DNA from: Polyporus tsugae
Taxonomy: Eukaryota > Basidiomycota > Agaricomycetes > Polyporales > Polyporaceae
Assembly (NCBI GenBank): GCA_024305745.1
Contig: JAHRBS010000007.1
Span: 682,001-746,000 of the forward strand
Length of the DNA stretch: 64,000 bases
Reading direction: 5' to 3'
The stretch's first letter is position 1; each line of letters begins with the position of its first letter. Shown here one piece after another: positions 32,977 through 49,065 of this stretch. A program made the translations under genes and the position numbers. The notes under the pieces are model-generated. The model made no database searches. It saw only the letters and a list, made by a program, of their open reading frames with translations, and had not been told where the DNA came from.

Positions 32977-35334
32977 ATGGCCCAACTGCTCATCATCCCC
33001 GTGTCGTTCACTGTCGTCCTCCTGCTCTGGCGTCTCGTGAGCCAGTATGTGTTACGAACGCCGATCGATAATATTCCAGGCCCCCCGTCTGGCTCGTTCT
33101 TCTCAGGTATGAAGGACCAATCATCCGTAAGGGGGCACAGCAATCTGACCTTGCTGAGCCTTGCTCTTGCAGGAAACATGGCCCAGCTATTCGCTCGCAA
33201 TAACAAGGAGTTCCTCACCAACTACATAGAGACGTATGGTCCAGTAGCAAAGCTCCATGGCTTCCTCGGGGTACGTCTACGTTTCGCATCGCACGGTCAA
33301 AGGCTGACGGCGTGATGCTCTCCAGGCTAGATGGCTGCACGTGTACGATCCCAAGGCCCTGCACTCGGTCCACGTTAAAGACCATGAGAACTTCGATAGG
33401 GGTCCCCAGGCGATCCTGTGCGTTGATGCCGCTTATAACCTGACGTTGCAGGCTTGGCTGACCCCGTACATCTAGTACGACTCGCCTGTTCGTCGGACCG
33501 GGCCTGCTAGGGACCATCGGCCCAGAGCATAGGAGGCAGCGCAAGCTTCTCAACCCCGCGTTCTCCGCTGCGCATATGCGTGGCTTGGCGCCGATGTTCT
33601 ACACCGTCGCTGGCAAGGTGGGGTGCATTCTTGGTATTCTCTCCTTGCTACACCGGTCTGACAGAATATGTCTGCATTTTAGCTGAGGACAGCGGTCAAT
33701 GGCCGTGTCAAGGACGGCCCACAGGATCTCGACATCTTGGCTTGGATGGGGCGTACCGCCTTGGAGCTGGTTGGACAGGGCATGATGGGATATTCGTTCG
33801 ATCCTCTGGTGGAAGACGTTCACAACGACTTTGCAGAGGCTGTCAAATCATTCGTGTAAGTATCTGGCTCCTTCACCATTCTGCGCGTGGCGTTGATCGT
33901 TTGTCTAGCCCGACGTTCGCCTCCATCCAGTGGGTGAGGGTGTTCGTTCCTGTCGCACTCAAGCTGGGCCCCGCACGCTTCCGCCGGTTCCTGCTCGACC
34001 GCGTGCCTCACAAGACTATTCAGCACATGAAGACGGTCTGCAACGTGATGCACCAGCGGTCGCTGGATATATACAACGAGAAAAAGGCTGCGATTGAACG
34101 CGGGGATCAGGAGACGCTTCTGGCCGTTGGGGAGGGCAAGGACATGCTGAGCATCCTCCGTGGGTAATGTTTCGTGTGGACCTCAATGTTGCAACGCTAA
34201 CAATAGTAACAGTGAAGGAGAACATGAAAGCTGCCGACGAGGACAGGCTTCCCGATAGTGAATTGCTCGCACAGATGAGGTCTGTACCTCCGATTCCTCT
34301 GTCATTGTGCTAGTTCCGAGATGGCTAATCGGTGCTGCCGCAACTATAGCACCTTCATCCTTGCCGGGGTCGATACCACGTCGAACGCTCTGTCTCGTGT
34401 CCTCCACCTCCTCTGCCAGCACCAGGACGTGCAGGACAAGTTGCGTGCTGAGATCCGCGCAGCTATCGAGCAGTACGGCATGGAGATCCCGTACGACGAG
34501 CTTTCGGCGCTCCCGTACCTCGACGCCGTGTGTCGCGAGACGTTGCGCCTGTAAGTTGTATTCGTAATTCGACGCTCATCGGGACTGTAGCCTGACGTAT
34601 TCGTAGGTACGCCCCAGCGAACATCTCGTTCAGACAGTAAGTCATGAAACGGGTTCCCATCAGGCCTCACAGGAACTGACTTCTGTGATCACGCGCCAGG
34701 GCAAAACACGACACGATCCTCCCGCTCTCCCAGCCGGTCCGTGGCGTCGACGGCACGATCATGAAGGAGATCCCCATCGCGAGGGGCACAGTCGTCCTCT
34801 CCAACATCCCGGCCTGCAACACGAACAAGGCCGTCTGGGGCGAGGACGCGCTGGAATGGAAGCCTGAGCGTTGGCTGCAACCGCTGCCGCGATCTGTCGA
34901 GGAGGCACGCGTTCCCGGGATATATGCCAACCTGTGAGTATTCGCTCGACACCGTCGTACGTCGCGGGGCAGGTGTTCTGAAGTCCAATGCTCGATAGGA
35001 TGACGTTCCTCGCTGGGGGACGCGCGTGCATGTAAGTAGCCATGCCAATGCGATTGGCGGACTCGGAATGACAACGACCTTCTATGATATAGCGGATTCA
35101 AGTTCTCGCAGCTCGAGATGAGTGCGTACCGCATCGCTCCGTTCACTCACCAGGTGTCTGATATCTAACATATTCCTTGGCACAGAGGTCGTCCTTTGCA
35201 TGCTCCTCTCCGGTTTCAAGTTCGAGCTTTCGGATAAGCCCTTCGTGTGGAACTTTGCGGGGATCTCGTACCCGTCGGCCAGCCACGCGAGCTTGAAACC
35301 CGAGATGGTTCTCAAAGTCAGCCTTGCTCCTTGA
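32977..35334 (+). CDS. Cytochrome P450 monooxygenase
   Basis: About 12 introns; predicted protein a little over 500 aa. P450s insert one oxygen atom into organic substrates using electrons from CPR. This one is an ER-anchored microsomal type: residues 1-23 form the membrane anchor (LLIIPVSFTVVLLLWRLVSQ), followed by the proline hinge IPGPPSGS. The I-helix is AGVDTTSNALSRVLHLLC, with the oxygen-activating D/T pair. The K-helix ExxR reads CRETLRL, PERF-type WKPERW is present, and the heme loop reads FLAGGRACIGF with the axial cysteine. The C-terminal FAGISYPS region is typical of basidiomycete families. I cannot name the CYP family, and no biosynthetic cluster surrounds it. The start ATG is preceded by a TATA box. 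Confidence 0.93.
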
Positions 35335-35737
35335 TACAGGTTCTTGTTTGTGTGTTTTTGTGTTCTGTTTTTCGTTTGAAGCCCGAGAGACTCGAGTCGG
35401 TGTTTAAGAATGCCAAAGGATGTCAGAGTGCTTTCTGATTACACGAAACCGTTAGGCAGCTACATAGCTTTTATAGGTCAGCCAGATCCAAGTTAACAGT
35501 CGATGTCAGCTACCCACTAACTGTGCACCTGTTTGGCGCCATTCGCTCCATGTGTAGGGGCTCCTGCTTTTTGTGGAATATCTGTGCAAATATAACCGAA
35601 GTCCTTTTGTTCGCCTCGTCCGTCCCCCTTGTCAGCCGCCCAATAAATTGTAGCAAGCGCCGCACCCTGACTTGAACTTGAACCTCCTCCGCCTCCATCT
35701 ACTGCTCCTGTCTCGCCATCCATCCTGGTTCAACAGA
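35335..35737. other. Intergenic region after the P450
   Basis: Contains the P450 3' region and the leader of the FunK1-like fragment. No other gene is visible. Confidence 0.45.
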
Positions 35738-36406
35738 ATGTTCATGTTATTCCCGCTCCGAGACATGGTTGTTACCATGGACCTTGCGAACTTTTTCGAC
35801 AGGTTTTGGCCCAAACCACCGATACCCGCCGAGTCTGCGAACGACGAGCCTAACACGCAATCACCCTCCTCTCAAGAATTCCAACAGGCACTCGAGAGTA
35901 TGGCCACTGGTACTGGCTCTTGCGCAGGTCCTCTGGTATGAAGCAATGTCTATCTTCTGCGCATGCATTCTACGGCTGACGTCGTGCTAACCACCGCGAT
36001 GACACAGGCCGAAGTGGTACAGAAGTTCGAGCTCTGCCCCGGCCATGAACTATATCTACAATCCTCTGACCCCGATGCCTTCTGCTGGGGCACCCTGGAG
36101 CCGCGGGACGTTCCGCGTCCGAGCTGGGCAAGACCACAGGTCCTTTTCCGGTTCTGCGACGAAGATCCTGCCACGACGGAGGGGTACGATGTGGACATCT
36201 GCGTGGTGCCAAGCATCTGGAACGTGAAATCCGGGCGGGCTTCGCGCCTCAGCATGCCAGTGATGTATGCGCCCTCCGGAATGCTCCACTTCTCCTCTCC
36301 CTTAGGAATCGACTGCATCCTCAGATTGCGCTCCCACGAGCGAAGTTGCCCATCCATCGCGGAGGATGGCGCGTTCGCGGGCACGAGGGAGCTAGCCGGG
36401 ATATAG
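35738..36406 (+). pseudogene. Truncated FunK1-like gene (N-terminal part only)
   Basis: Two exons, 35738-35935 and 36008-36406, give 198 aa. The first exon (NFFDRFWPKPP) resembles the start of FunK1 kinase 1 (TFVEAFWKAPV). The intron sits at the same place, and exon 2 opens FELCPGHELYL then RPSWARPQVLFRF, matching LCPNHSLCL and RPAWARPQVLFLF of kinase 1. Similarity fades at about 36185 and the frame stops at 36406. No kinase domain, HRD or DFG equivalent follows. I read it as a copy of a FunK1 gene broken by a rearrangement that joined it to an unrelated antisense gene remnant. A short functional N-terminal-only protein cannot be excluded. Several in-frame ATGs (35738, 35744, 35765, 35777) could start it. 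Confidence 0.6.
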
Positions 36407-36661
36407 CCGCCGGTCCCGAAGCCAGGTGGCATGGTCGTCATCCCCGGGTACAAGGCATGCCCTGGGGGAAGGTTGACGGGGACCTTGCGCTCGGTATCGT
36501 AGAAATCGAGGCAGAATTGGCCGTACGGACTCATGCCGCCCTCCCACATGCGGATGGCATAGGGAGAATCGGGGATGCGGACGCTGTAGACATTTGCCAG
36601 GTCACTCGGCAGAGGTTTGGCCTATCATGTTGAGCCAGTCGGGAGTTCTCCAGTTCGCCAT
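36190..36661 (-). pseudogene. Antisense gene remnant, unrecognised family
   Basis: On the minus strand an ATG at 36661 opens MANWRTPDWLNMIGQTSAE and stops, but the adjacent frame continues with good coding character: PSDLANVYSVRIPDSPYAIR, MWEGGMSPYGQFCLDFYDTE, PPGHALYPG, LRSWERNLRMQSIP and EGAYITGMLRREARPDFTF. A single-base frameshift near 36625 would join the two. I do not recognise the family. After about 36190 the frame stays open but is only the antisense of the FunK1-like exon. So this looks like a 5' gene fragment fused head-on to the FunK1 fragment. Alternatively a start inside the longer frame (36549) gives a short intact protein. Confidence 0.4.
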
Positions 36662-36691
36662 TGTCGTTTTGCTGTTGCTCTCGTCGCGCTG

Positions 36692-36714
36692 TTTTTTTTT
36701 TTTTCTTTTTTTTT
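36692..36714. repeat. 23-nt near-pure T tract
   Basis: Thirteen... in total 22 T and one C in a row on the plus strand (A-rich on the minus strand). It lies about 195 nt past the ATPase stop. It is probably simple sequence; a retroposition tail is unlikely because the ATPase gene keeps its introns. Confidence 0.8.
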
Positions 36715-36907
36715 GGCAAAATGCTTGCGCCTCCCTTTCATGCTTAAGAAGCACGGAAAATCGCCGTATCCGAGTCATTTGTATAAGGTGGACGGAGATC
36801 TAATACATAATCCTCGTAAATCGCATATTGCTCCCAGAGTCCCAGTTCCTTCGTCATCACTTCGTGAATTCCACGGTATGCAAAAAAAAGACATGAAAGG
36901 GCGGGTA

Positions 36908-41751
<4,844 letters not shown>

Positions 41752-44700
41752 GTTGTCGAGAGAGTCCAAGAGATACGCGAGGGGAGCCCAGTGAGAGAAG
41801 GAAGACGGAAGAAGCGGGATCACGTCGGGTGACCGCCCGAGAGGCGACTTATGAGCTGGAGAAGAAAGGGAGCCGATCGCCTCGAAGTCCGGACATTGGC
41901 CCTCATGCCAGTTTCGCCGGCCCCAAGAATTTTATTGCGCGGCTGTTCCGTTTCTTATCGGAAGGACCTCAACGGAATTTTCGCACATGGGTGGCATGAT
42001 TGGATCACGAAACCTGTCGTGAACAGCTGGTCCGAGCGAAGGAGCGAACGGCCAAAAGCCCTCAGGCCACGAAGTCGAAAAGATGCTACCAAAGAGAGTT
42101 AGTCACGTGATATTAACAGCGTCAAAGGGTATCACGCCAGACAGACGGTGCCATTCCCCTCCAACCGTCACCGCGACCCTCCAGGGCTATCCGAAGTCTA
42201 GAGCATCCCTCTCGTTACTTTTTGCCTTCGTGTCGACATTTCGAGACATCGCAGTCCTCCCAGCGAAGTGGCGATCCTACTCCCACCCCGAACGGTTGGT
42301 TGTTCGCATCCGCTGTGAGGCCGCCCTCTCAGCGCACAACGTTCGCCACGCTATCCACGCGTTCATGGCGATATCAGACAAACTATGAATGCTTCTCCGA
42401 GAACCGGCGCGCGGGGAGGGAGATGGGAATCACGCTGCCCGTTATCCATACAAGTAACGAATGGCGGACTCCCACTGCCATGAAGGGGATGACAGGCTGG
42501 AGGCCACTTGAGCGCACTAGACCGGGCTCTACGAGTACTCACAAGACCAGAAAGCTGCTGTCCTGGGAGCAGGACTACGGCATGGCTCGGTGTAGCCGGC
42601 TGAAACGTAGATTATCGATGATCGTGCGGGTCAGGCGAGGGCGACAGCAGCAACTTTCGGCAGGCAGATGTCAATCTGTGTGGTGAGTCTACCGTGAGCA
42701 TACATGGCTTCGCCGTTGTAGGCGGACATTACGACGGACCTAACGCGCTGAGCAGCGAGAATGCCTAGGGCGGGAGTCGCCTGTCGTAACTCGTTAGCGG
42801 AATTGCATTTTGGAACAGACGCCCGTAGCCAGGCTGTAGGGGGTAACTGTGAGCAGGTGGGTGTACACAGCGCGCCGAGCATGGGCAGACACTCAGAAGA
42901 GAATTGGAGAGGATGCTGCACATTGTGGTTTGGGTGCAAGAGGAGGTTCGAGATCGTCGAAAACCGGCAGAGGTGCATATATGCGCGATCGCGACGGCTC
43001 GGCATGGCTCGGCACGCGCCACAAGGGCCAATGCTTGGCAGTGTGGATAATCATGTATGTCTTATGGTCCTCTGTGTTCCATGCCGATCCTTTGCTGCTA
43101 TTTAACGTAAACTGGCACATTGTGCTTAAGCATCGTGAGGAGGACAAGTAGCAAATCGACCTCACCGCGCTTCTCACGCGCCTGAGCACCTACATACATC
43201 AAGTCTAGGAAGGTGTTCTTCCTTTCGACTCTGAGATCTGAGCGGCAACAGGCGGCAAAGGTTCTTCCGAGGTGTACCTTCTGGGATTGAGCACTGCTTG
43301 GAGTAACCATCCAGCGGATTTTAATTCGAACGCTTCAAGCATTGACTTCTCGCAGGCTACTAGTATCCCAATCTCCCGGTGGGTCAGTCGCTTGGAAGTA
43401 CTCCAGTACGGCCCGGATACTATCCCATCGAACGCATACTAGTATCATGGTTAATCCACTGATAGAATCGCGACTTAAATGGCCATCAGACCAAAGAAGC
43501 ACGGAATTTGGACAATGTACGGGACCTTGCGACTAGCAAACTCGGTGCGCTCTCCGAGTACTTACTTCATCGAAAGCTCAAGGGTTCTTGCTGCCCAAGT
43601 TACGACTACCGGTCTTCGCATGACTACGGCGACGCTAACTCAACCCTGCACTACGGTCACCTCCGAGTCGCTGATATCTTCCCAGCCTTTCTCAGCTAGC
43701 GCAGCTCGAATGTCTTGGCCCCATTGCTAAAGACCCTCACACCCCTGTCGTCACTCTGTTGCTCTCTAGCTCTTCGAGGACTCAACTGGCATCGTCACGG
43801 TCTGGGGGGGGATCACATCGATCGTCAAGTGGCAGAAATGAGGGGCTAGTGGCTAGTGGCACAATTAGGGTTTGCAAGGCCCGAGGAGGCACCTGCGCGA
43901 GGCCGACGTCGACGATGGACCAGCGATCTGGGAGCTGAGGTTGAACCTACCGTAATATTATTCGAACCCCTCCCTACCTCTCCCCGGAGCCAGGGTAGCG
44001 GAGGGGAGACCGCCGGAAATCGAGAGGGCTCCTCTTGCGAGCCAAGTATTCCGAATTCAAGCTGGGATCGCAACGATCGGGTCTACACCATACTTACTTC
44101 ATGCATAGGATGGGTGGGCTGCGCGTGCCGCATCGGCGCAGTGCACGTTTAGCAACTGTCGTCAGTAATAGGCACGGCACCGATGAGGGGATCCGATGAG
44201 GTGGCCTATGAACTAACAGTGCCTACTTACGGAACATGGCCTCGAGCCCGCAACTCGTGGGCGCCACGTGCGATGAGAGGGATGCGCTCTATCCCATTTC
44301 TGTTTCCCTGAAACAACCCGGGAAAGTCGGGGTTCGGAAAGACAAGTGTCAGTTCGGAGCAGGACACCGGAGGAGCTGAGGGGTCTCGCCGCGATGTCCT
44401 CAAAGGCCTCAACGTTCAACGTCGAGACCCGGGACGTCGGCCTGCGCATATCAGACACGATCGGGGCCTCCATGCTCCATCGGTGGCGTCCTACCATGTG
44501 GCTTCTAGAAAAAGCAGGGCACCTCGCTGGCTCTCGCTGGGCGCGATCGTTTGCACCCAAGGCAGACTCGTTGCGTCGTTGGGCAGCCGAGCGGAGCTCC
44601 AGTCTGGGAAAGGTCGGGGTGCGGGGATTGAAGGATGTTGTCTGCCCTCCCAAGGCTGAGAAACTCGGGGTGGTGGGTACCAAGGACGCTCAATGCGGTC

Positions 44701-45412
44701 CGGCGGGTGGTAAGCTCTCTGTGTTTCGTTGCAGAGGGCGTCAGCAGAGTTTGGTATGACAAATCGAGACACATACTATAGATATTTCAATATTCGAGCG
44801 CATCAAGGAGAACCACTAAACCTAGAGTATTCAACGTAGCTCACAATCGAGTCGTTGGCCGACTGTTCCAGTGATTGGAGACACAAATGCACAAATGACC
44901 ATTTCATATGCGAAGAGAATGTCCGATGGCTACAGGATAGCAGCCGGGCTAACAAGGAATGTCATAGCTTGTCATGAGGTTCTAAAGAGAAGTCAATCAG
45001 ATTAGTACGACCAAATGGCAACACAACAGTCGCGTCTAGGTTGACTCACCGTCAAGGCATGAGGTCACATCGCGTGGAGAAAGTGAGTTGCGGGTAGAAA
45101 AAGAGTCGGATAATAGCACAGTAGAAAAGATAAAACATCAATGGAAGACCGGCATAATATAGTGAAGACGTGTACGGATGCAGCGATGACGACAAGGCAG
45201 TTCAAAGTAGTACAATATTGGAGTCGAAGTCCAAAACTAGGGCCACAATACAACAGGGAAAATACACCGAAATAAGGGAACAATACATACATAGAGATGG
45301 AACTTCACGGGAAGGAAGAACAAACGAAAGAACTGGACAACGGACTACGGTGGATAAAGACGAACTTGGCCGGGAAAGGTGTGTGGCTGTCGGAGCGCGG
45401 TAACCGCGCCAC
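41752..45412. other. 3.7-kb gene-poor stretch upstream of the ATPase
   Basis: No gene is supported. Frames at 42631-43005 (minus), 44213-44683 (minus) and 44346-44759 (plus) are open but overlap antisense partners or lack ATG starts and familiar motifs. The start region of the ATPase presumably supplies its promoter. Confidence 0.45.
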
Positions 45413-46212
45413 TTAGATACTCTCCCTGAACTTCGTACCATTGTCGAACTTGCGCATCGAGCCAACGTTGATAAAACCAGTCTCCTGTGGGGCCAGCTGG
45501 ACGGAAAAGTGCCTGTCATCGCTCTCGACCTCTCCGCGCGGGCGCTCTCCCGCATACTGGGCGGGCGGCGACGAGTCTAGGACGTCGTCTTCGGAAGGCT
45601 GGAGGTCGTGCTGGAACGCGGTGCTGAGCGGGGTGTCGGGCGAGGGAGCACGGAGCTCGACTTCGACAGAGCCTGTGCTCGCACTCGGGGCGACTTTGCG
45701 CTGGAGGCGGTCCTCCGCCATCGAGGATGGGTATGAGACCAAGGAGGGGTACCCTAGGTGGTCACGCTCGCGAGGTTCAGGGTATGAAGGGTTCCACTCG
45801 TCACCGTCCGTCCCAGAAGCTTTGATCCAACCATTACGACGGCCGAATAGCCGTGCGAAACGCTCGCGGATGCCTGGAGGGCCGATAGGGGCTTCGCTAG
45901 TGAACTGCGCGCGGGAGCGGGAGCGAGACTGACGCATCTGCCGCTCATATGGGGTGGGCTGGTGGCTTCGGAGGAGGATGAAGATGCCGATGCATGAGAA
46001 GAAGAAGACGGCCGCGAGGACCACGACAAGCACGACGAAGCCGCCGTACGAACCACCTATCTCCGGGTCGCCATCCTCGCGCTTCACGACGTTAGTCTGA
46101 TATTAGATGTGAATGAGCTGTCGAATCTGACCAGATAGGGTTCAGCTGGACTCACCAAGGAAACCAGGGACGTTGGACCTGGCTGTGGGTCTCTTGCCAC
46201 AAGAAACGCCAT
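45413..46212 (-). CDS. Single-pass membrane protein, unknown function
   Basis: Predicted 246 aa in two exons (46212-46156 and 46096-45413) joined in frame. I do not recognise the family. After about 34 polar residues comes one strong membrane segment (about residues 35-59, GFVVLVVVLAAVFFFSCIGI plus following residues), then a basic stretch with SRSRSRAQF and RERFARLFGRR that marks the cytosolic side. The remaining 150 residues are acidic, Pro/Ser-rich and likely disordered, ending GSMRKFDNGTKFRESI. There is no signal peptide, so a type III-like or tail-facing topology is inferred. A gene with this layout could be a membrane adaptor, but no function is claimed. The first exon is supported by the GTGAGT donor and by restoring an ATG that the long exon lacks. 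Confidence 0.65.
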
Positions 46213-47289
46213 ATTACGTCACCGTCGTCGCGTTCTGGACAAGACGGGGGTGTAGAGCGGTTCGAGAGACGGGAAGAGGTTGTATGCAGGGTGATGGTCA
46301 AGCGCAGGCCTGGCGGAGGACGCGCGCAGTGCTCGAGGTCGTTGCAGACGTCCTCACTGTCAGGGGCGCACGACTCCGAGTCGCAACCGGCGTGCGCAAC
46401 CCGGGAGAGGAGTGGAGTTGCCCATATCGGGGTTATCGCGCGCTTCCAATCAATTTGAGCGTTTTACATATTTTCTACAGGCCGATGCTCAATTGGTCAC
46501 TGTATCGGAGTCGCACAACGCCAAACGTCACCGTGAAAAATGTAGAGACGGGGCTCCGAGTCGTACTTCCACTCATGTTGGATAGTTCGCTATGTTTTCG
46601 ACATATCACCGGTGTGCAACACGTTCTTTTCCTATAAGTCTGTATCTTATCAGATTGGGCGGCAATTATTATGATAATTTTTACGTGATTCTCACACACC
46701 TCGACGTCGAGCACGACAAAGATGGCAACGCCGAGCTTCCAGCACACACGCTTGCAAACACCCGCCACGAGCCAAGTCACGGTTGTAGGTCCAAGTATGC
46801 CGTCCTCGCAGCACGTTGCCAATACGGGCAGGTACGTTCGTCTCCTTGGGCCTCTCGCTGCGGTTCTCTAATAAACCTCAACATGGTCATTTACAGGGGT
46901 ATGGTGGGCACACCGCCCGCGACGGCGTCGCTAAGCGGGCCATAAAGGCAGTAATATACAAGAGGGGACGAATTCACGCAAGTCACCAGGAAAGGAGTGG
47001 ACTGGAGAGGAGTGGACTGGGGAGGAGTGGACTGGGGAGGAGTGGAGAGCCTGAGGAAGGGAAGAAGTATAGATACAGCGAAGAGAGGTGAGTCCAACAC
47101 GGCCATACGAACTATGCTACATGTGTATCGAAAATATCCCTCGTTTTTCGTCGACGGAGCAAGACGTGTCGTCGTCGTCAGATAACGTTGCAAACCAGTC
47201 GTGAGATATCGTACGGAGAGGGGAAGGAAGGGGGAAGGGACATGGGAAGAGTTCCGTGTGTGCCACGGCGCCGTGCATCCGCTGGTCAC
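46213..47289. other. Intergenic region between membrane protein and HMG gene
   Basis: Upstream of the membrane-protein gene and downstream of the HMG gene. It contains a 15-bp tandem repeat at 46993-47047. No gene seen. Confidence 0.5.
46993..47047. repeat. 15-bp tandem repeat, about 3.7 copies
   Basis: Unit AGGAGTGGACTGGGG, repeated three times in full with one variant unit (ending GGAG) and a partial fourth. It is non-coding in any supported frame and lies downstream of the HMG gene. Confidence 0.85.
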
Positions 47290-49065
47290 TCAGTCCTGTT
47301 GCCCGGCCTGGGGGAGGTAGAGCGCGTAGGGTTCGACGGCCTGCGGCGCCCCGTAGGCCTCGTGCGTCTCGCGGATGCCATACTGGCCCAGCCCGACGTC
47401 GTACGACTCGAGCTCGCCTGCAGTGTCGAACGGGTCGAACGCGGCATGGGTGTACGTGTCCGAGGACGGCATCGGCATGCCGAGCGTGTAGTCGCCGAAC
47501 GAGGGCCTCATGTCGGGGGCGGGCGGCGGGGCGTCGTGCGCCATGCAGATCGAGCCACGAGGCGTGCGGTCCGGGTCCATCCCCGGCACGAGGACGGTGA
47601 GCATGTCGTCGTGGAACTTGTACGCCGGGCCGGTGCCTGGGTGAAGCCTTGGGGCACCCCACGCGCCGTCCGTGACGTTCATTGAGAGGAAAGAGGACTC
47701 GGGTGCCTGGACCGCCTTGAAGTGTCTATTGGCGTCGGACGAGATGGACGGACGCGCGGCTCCAAAGTCGGTCGAGGCAGCCATCCGAGCGGTCACCAGG
47801 TCGTCGCGGGCCCAGCCGTACAGGGAGGACGATACAACGGTGTGCGGAGTACTGGTAGGGATCATCGACGTCGTCGCGGAGCGCCTCCTGCGCGTGATGA
47901 GAGGAGTAGCCGACGAGGGCAGATACGAGGCGTTCTGGGACGTCTGCGATGGAGGAGGGAGTTCGAAGGAGGGGGCGAACTGGGGCTCGGGCATCTGGAC
48001 CTTCAGAAGGGTAAGCGAAGTCGTGTGATGAAAGAACGCGCGTGTAAGACTTACGGGGACACTCGTGGGCGACGGCAAATGCTCGGGAGTCCCATCACCG
48101 AAGTACGGAACCGGCGACGGCGTGAAGGAGTCGAACCAGAGCTCGCTGAGATCGTCAGACGACTCGGTGTAGCTGTCGTCGAACAAGAAGTACGGCGAGC
48201 AGCTGTCGGGGTACGCGAACTCCTTGGACGGGCATATCGGGCGCTCGAGGAGCGACGACCTCGAGCCGAAGGGATCGCCGGACAAGAGGACATTGTTGCC
48301 GCCGGGCGTGATCGGGATCGGGCAGGCCACCTGCGGGGGGTTCGAGCACGAACGGCTGCGGGACGTCGCGGGCGTGTCCGGCGGTTCGGGCGAGGCAGAG
48401 GACGCGACGCTTGCGGGGGTGGGGGCCCGACCGCGCTTGGTCGTGGGGCGGCGCCCATTGGTGCTCTTGCGGACGAATTCCTCCACCTGCTCCCGGCGCG
48501 AGCGAAGAGTGGGGTGCTTGCGGTGGTCGCTCCGGGTCCGCTTGTTGGGCTTGAAGATGTAGCCCGGGTTGAGGCGTTGGTGGTCCTCCGCCTGCTCCTT
48601 GGCGGCGTCGTACCAGACCTTCTGCTCCCCGGTGGAAAGCGAGTGCCACGCCTTGCCCGCGCGCTTGGAGAGGGTCGTCTTCTCGAGCGACTGGAGCTCT
48701 TCGCCCTTGTGCTCCTCGGCGTACTGACGGCGGAAGAGGATGAAGGCGTTGGGCGGGCGAGGAGCCCACTTGGGATCGATCTTGAGCTTGGCCTTGTAGC
48801 GACGGAGCGAAGTAGCGTTATAGTAGGGCGAGATGTTCTGAGGCAAGTCGTCCCTCTCGGGATCGGACGCGTCGGCGTCGGGCGAGACGCTTCTAGAGGC
48901 GACAGTGACGGAAGAGGGAGGGCTCGAGGGAGAAGGAGAGGGGGCGTCTGGACCGTAAGATGCGTCGGGTGCGGGGGAGGGGATAGCAGTGTAGAATGCG
49001 TCGCAGTTGTCGTCGGGGGGAGTCCATCCGCAGATGCCTCCAGGGCGAGAGTCCGGCGGAGTCAT
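47290..49065 (-). CDS. HMG-box transcription factor
   Basis: Predicted 573 aa in two exons (49065-48055 and 48000-47290) around a 54-nt GTAAGT intron that is in frame and stop-free; unspliced it would give 591 aa. One HMG box lies at about residues 102-172: PRPPNAFILFRRQYAEEH, then LSKRAGKAWHSLSTGEQKVW and NPGYIFKPNKR. This is the sequence-specific MATA_HMG/SOX-like type that fungi use in mating and development (Ste11, Prf1, Pcc1 relatives), although which ortholog it is cannot be settled. Flanks are Ser/Pro-rich. A basic patch follows the box (SDHRKHPTLRSRREQVEEF), and the C-terminus is acidic/aromatic with possible activation segments. A 3.8-kb gene-free region upstream could hold complex regulation. 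Confidence 0.9.
   Translation of the reverse strand: MTPPDSRPGGICGWTPPDDNCDAFYTAIPSPAPDASYGPDAPSPSPSSPPSSVTVASRSVSPDADASDPERDDLPQNISPYYNATSLRRYKAKLKIDPKWAPRPPNAFILFRRQYAEEHKGEELQSLEKTTLSKRAGKAWHSLSTGEQKVWYDAAKEQAEDHQRLNPGYIFKPNKRTRSDHRKHPTLRSRREQVEEFVRKSTNGRRPTTKRGRAPTPASVASSASPEPPDTPATSRSRSCSNPPQVACPIPITPGGNNVLLSGDPFGSRSSLLERPICPSKEFAYPDSCSPYFLFDDSYTESSDDLSELWFDSFTPSPVPYFGDGTPEHLPSPTSVPVSLTRAFFHHTTSLTLLKVQMPEPQFAPSFELPPPSQTSQNASYLPSSATPLITRRRRSATTSMIPTSTPHTVVSSSLYGWARDDLVTARMAASTDFGAARPSISSDANRHFKAVQAPESSFLSMNVTDGAWGAPRLHPGTGPAYKFHDDMLTVLVPGMDPDRTPRGSICMAHDAPPPAPDMRPSFGDYTLGMPMPSSDTYTHAAFDPFDTAGELESYDVGLGQYGIRETHEAYGAPQAVEPYALYLPQAGQQD

Noticed and set aside
42631..43005. Minus-strand frame ending in a plausible-looking C-terminus
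   Set aside because: Only about 40 residues look protein-like; no upstream exons or family match could be supported.
44213..44759. Overlapping open frames on both strands
   Set aside because: The plus frame starts at GTG, neither frame has recognised motifs or splice signals, and each is the shadow of the other.
46213..47289. CRISPR-like array at the 15-bp tandem repeat
   Set aside because: Units are directly abutting with no spacers; a simple minisatellite.
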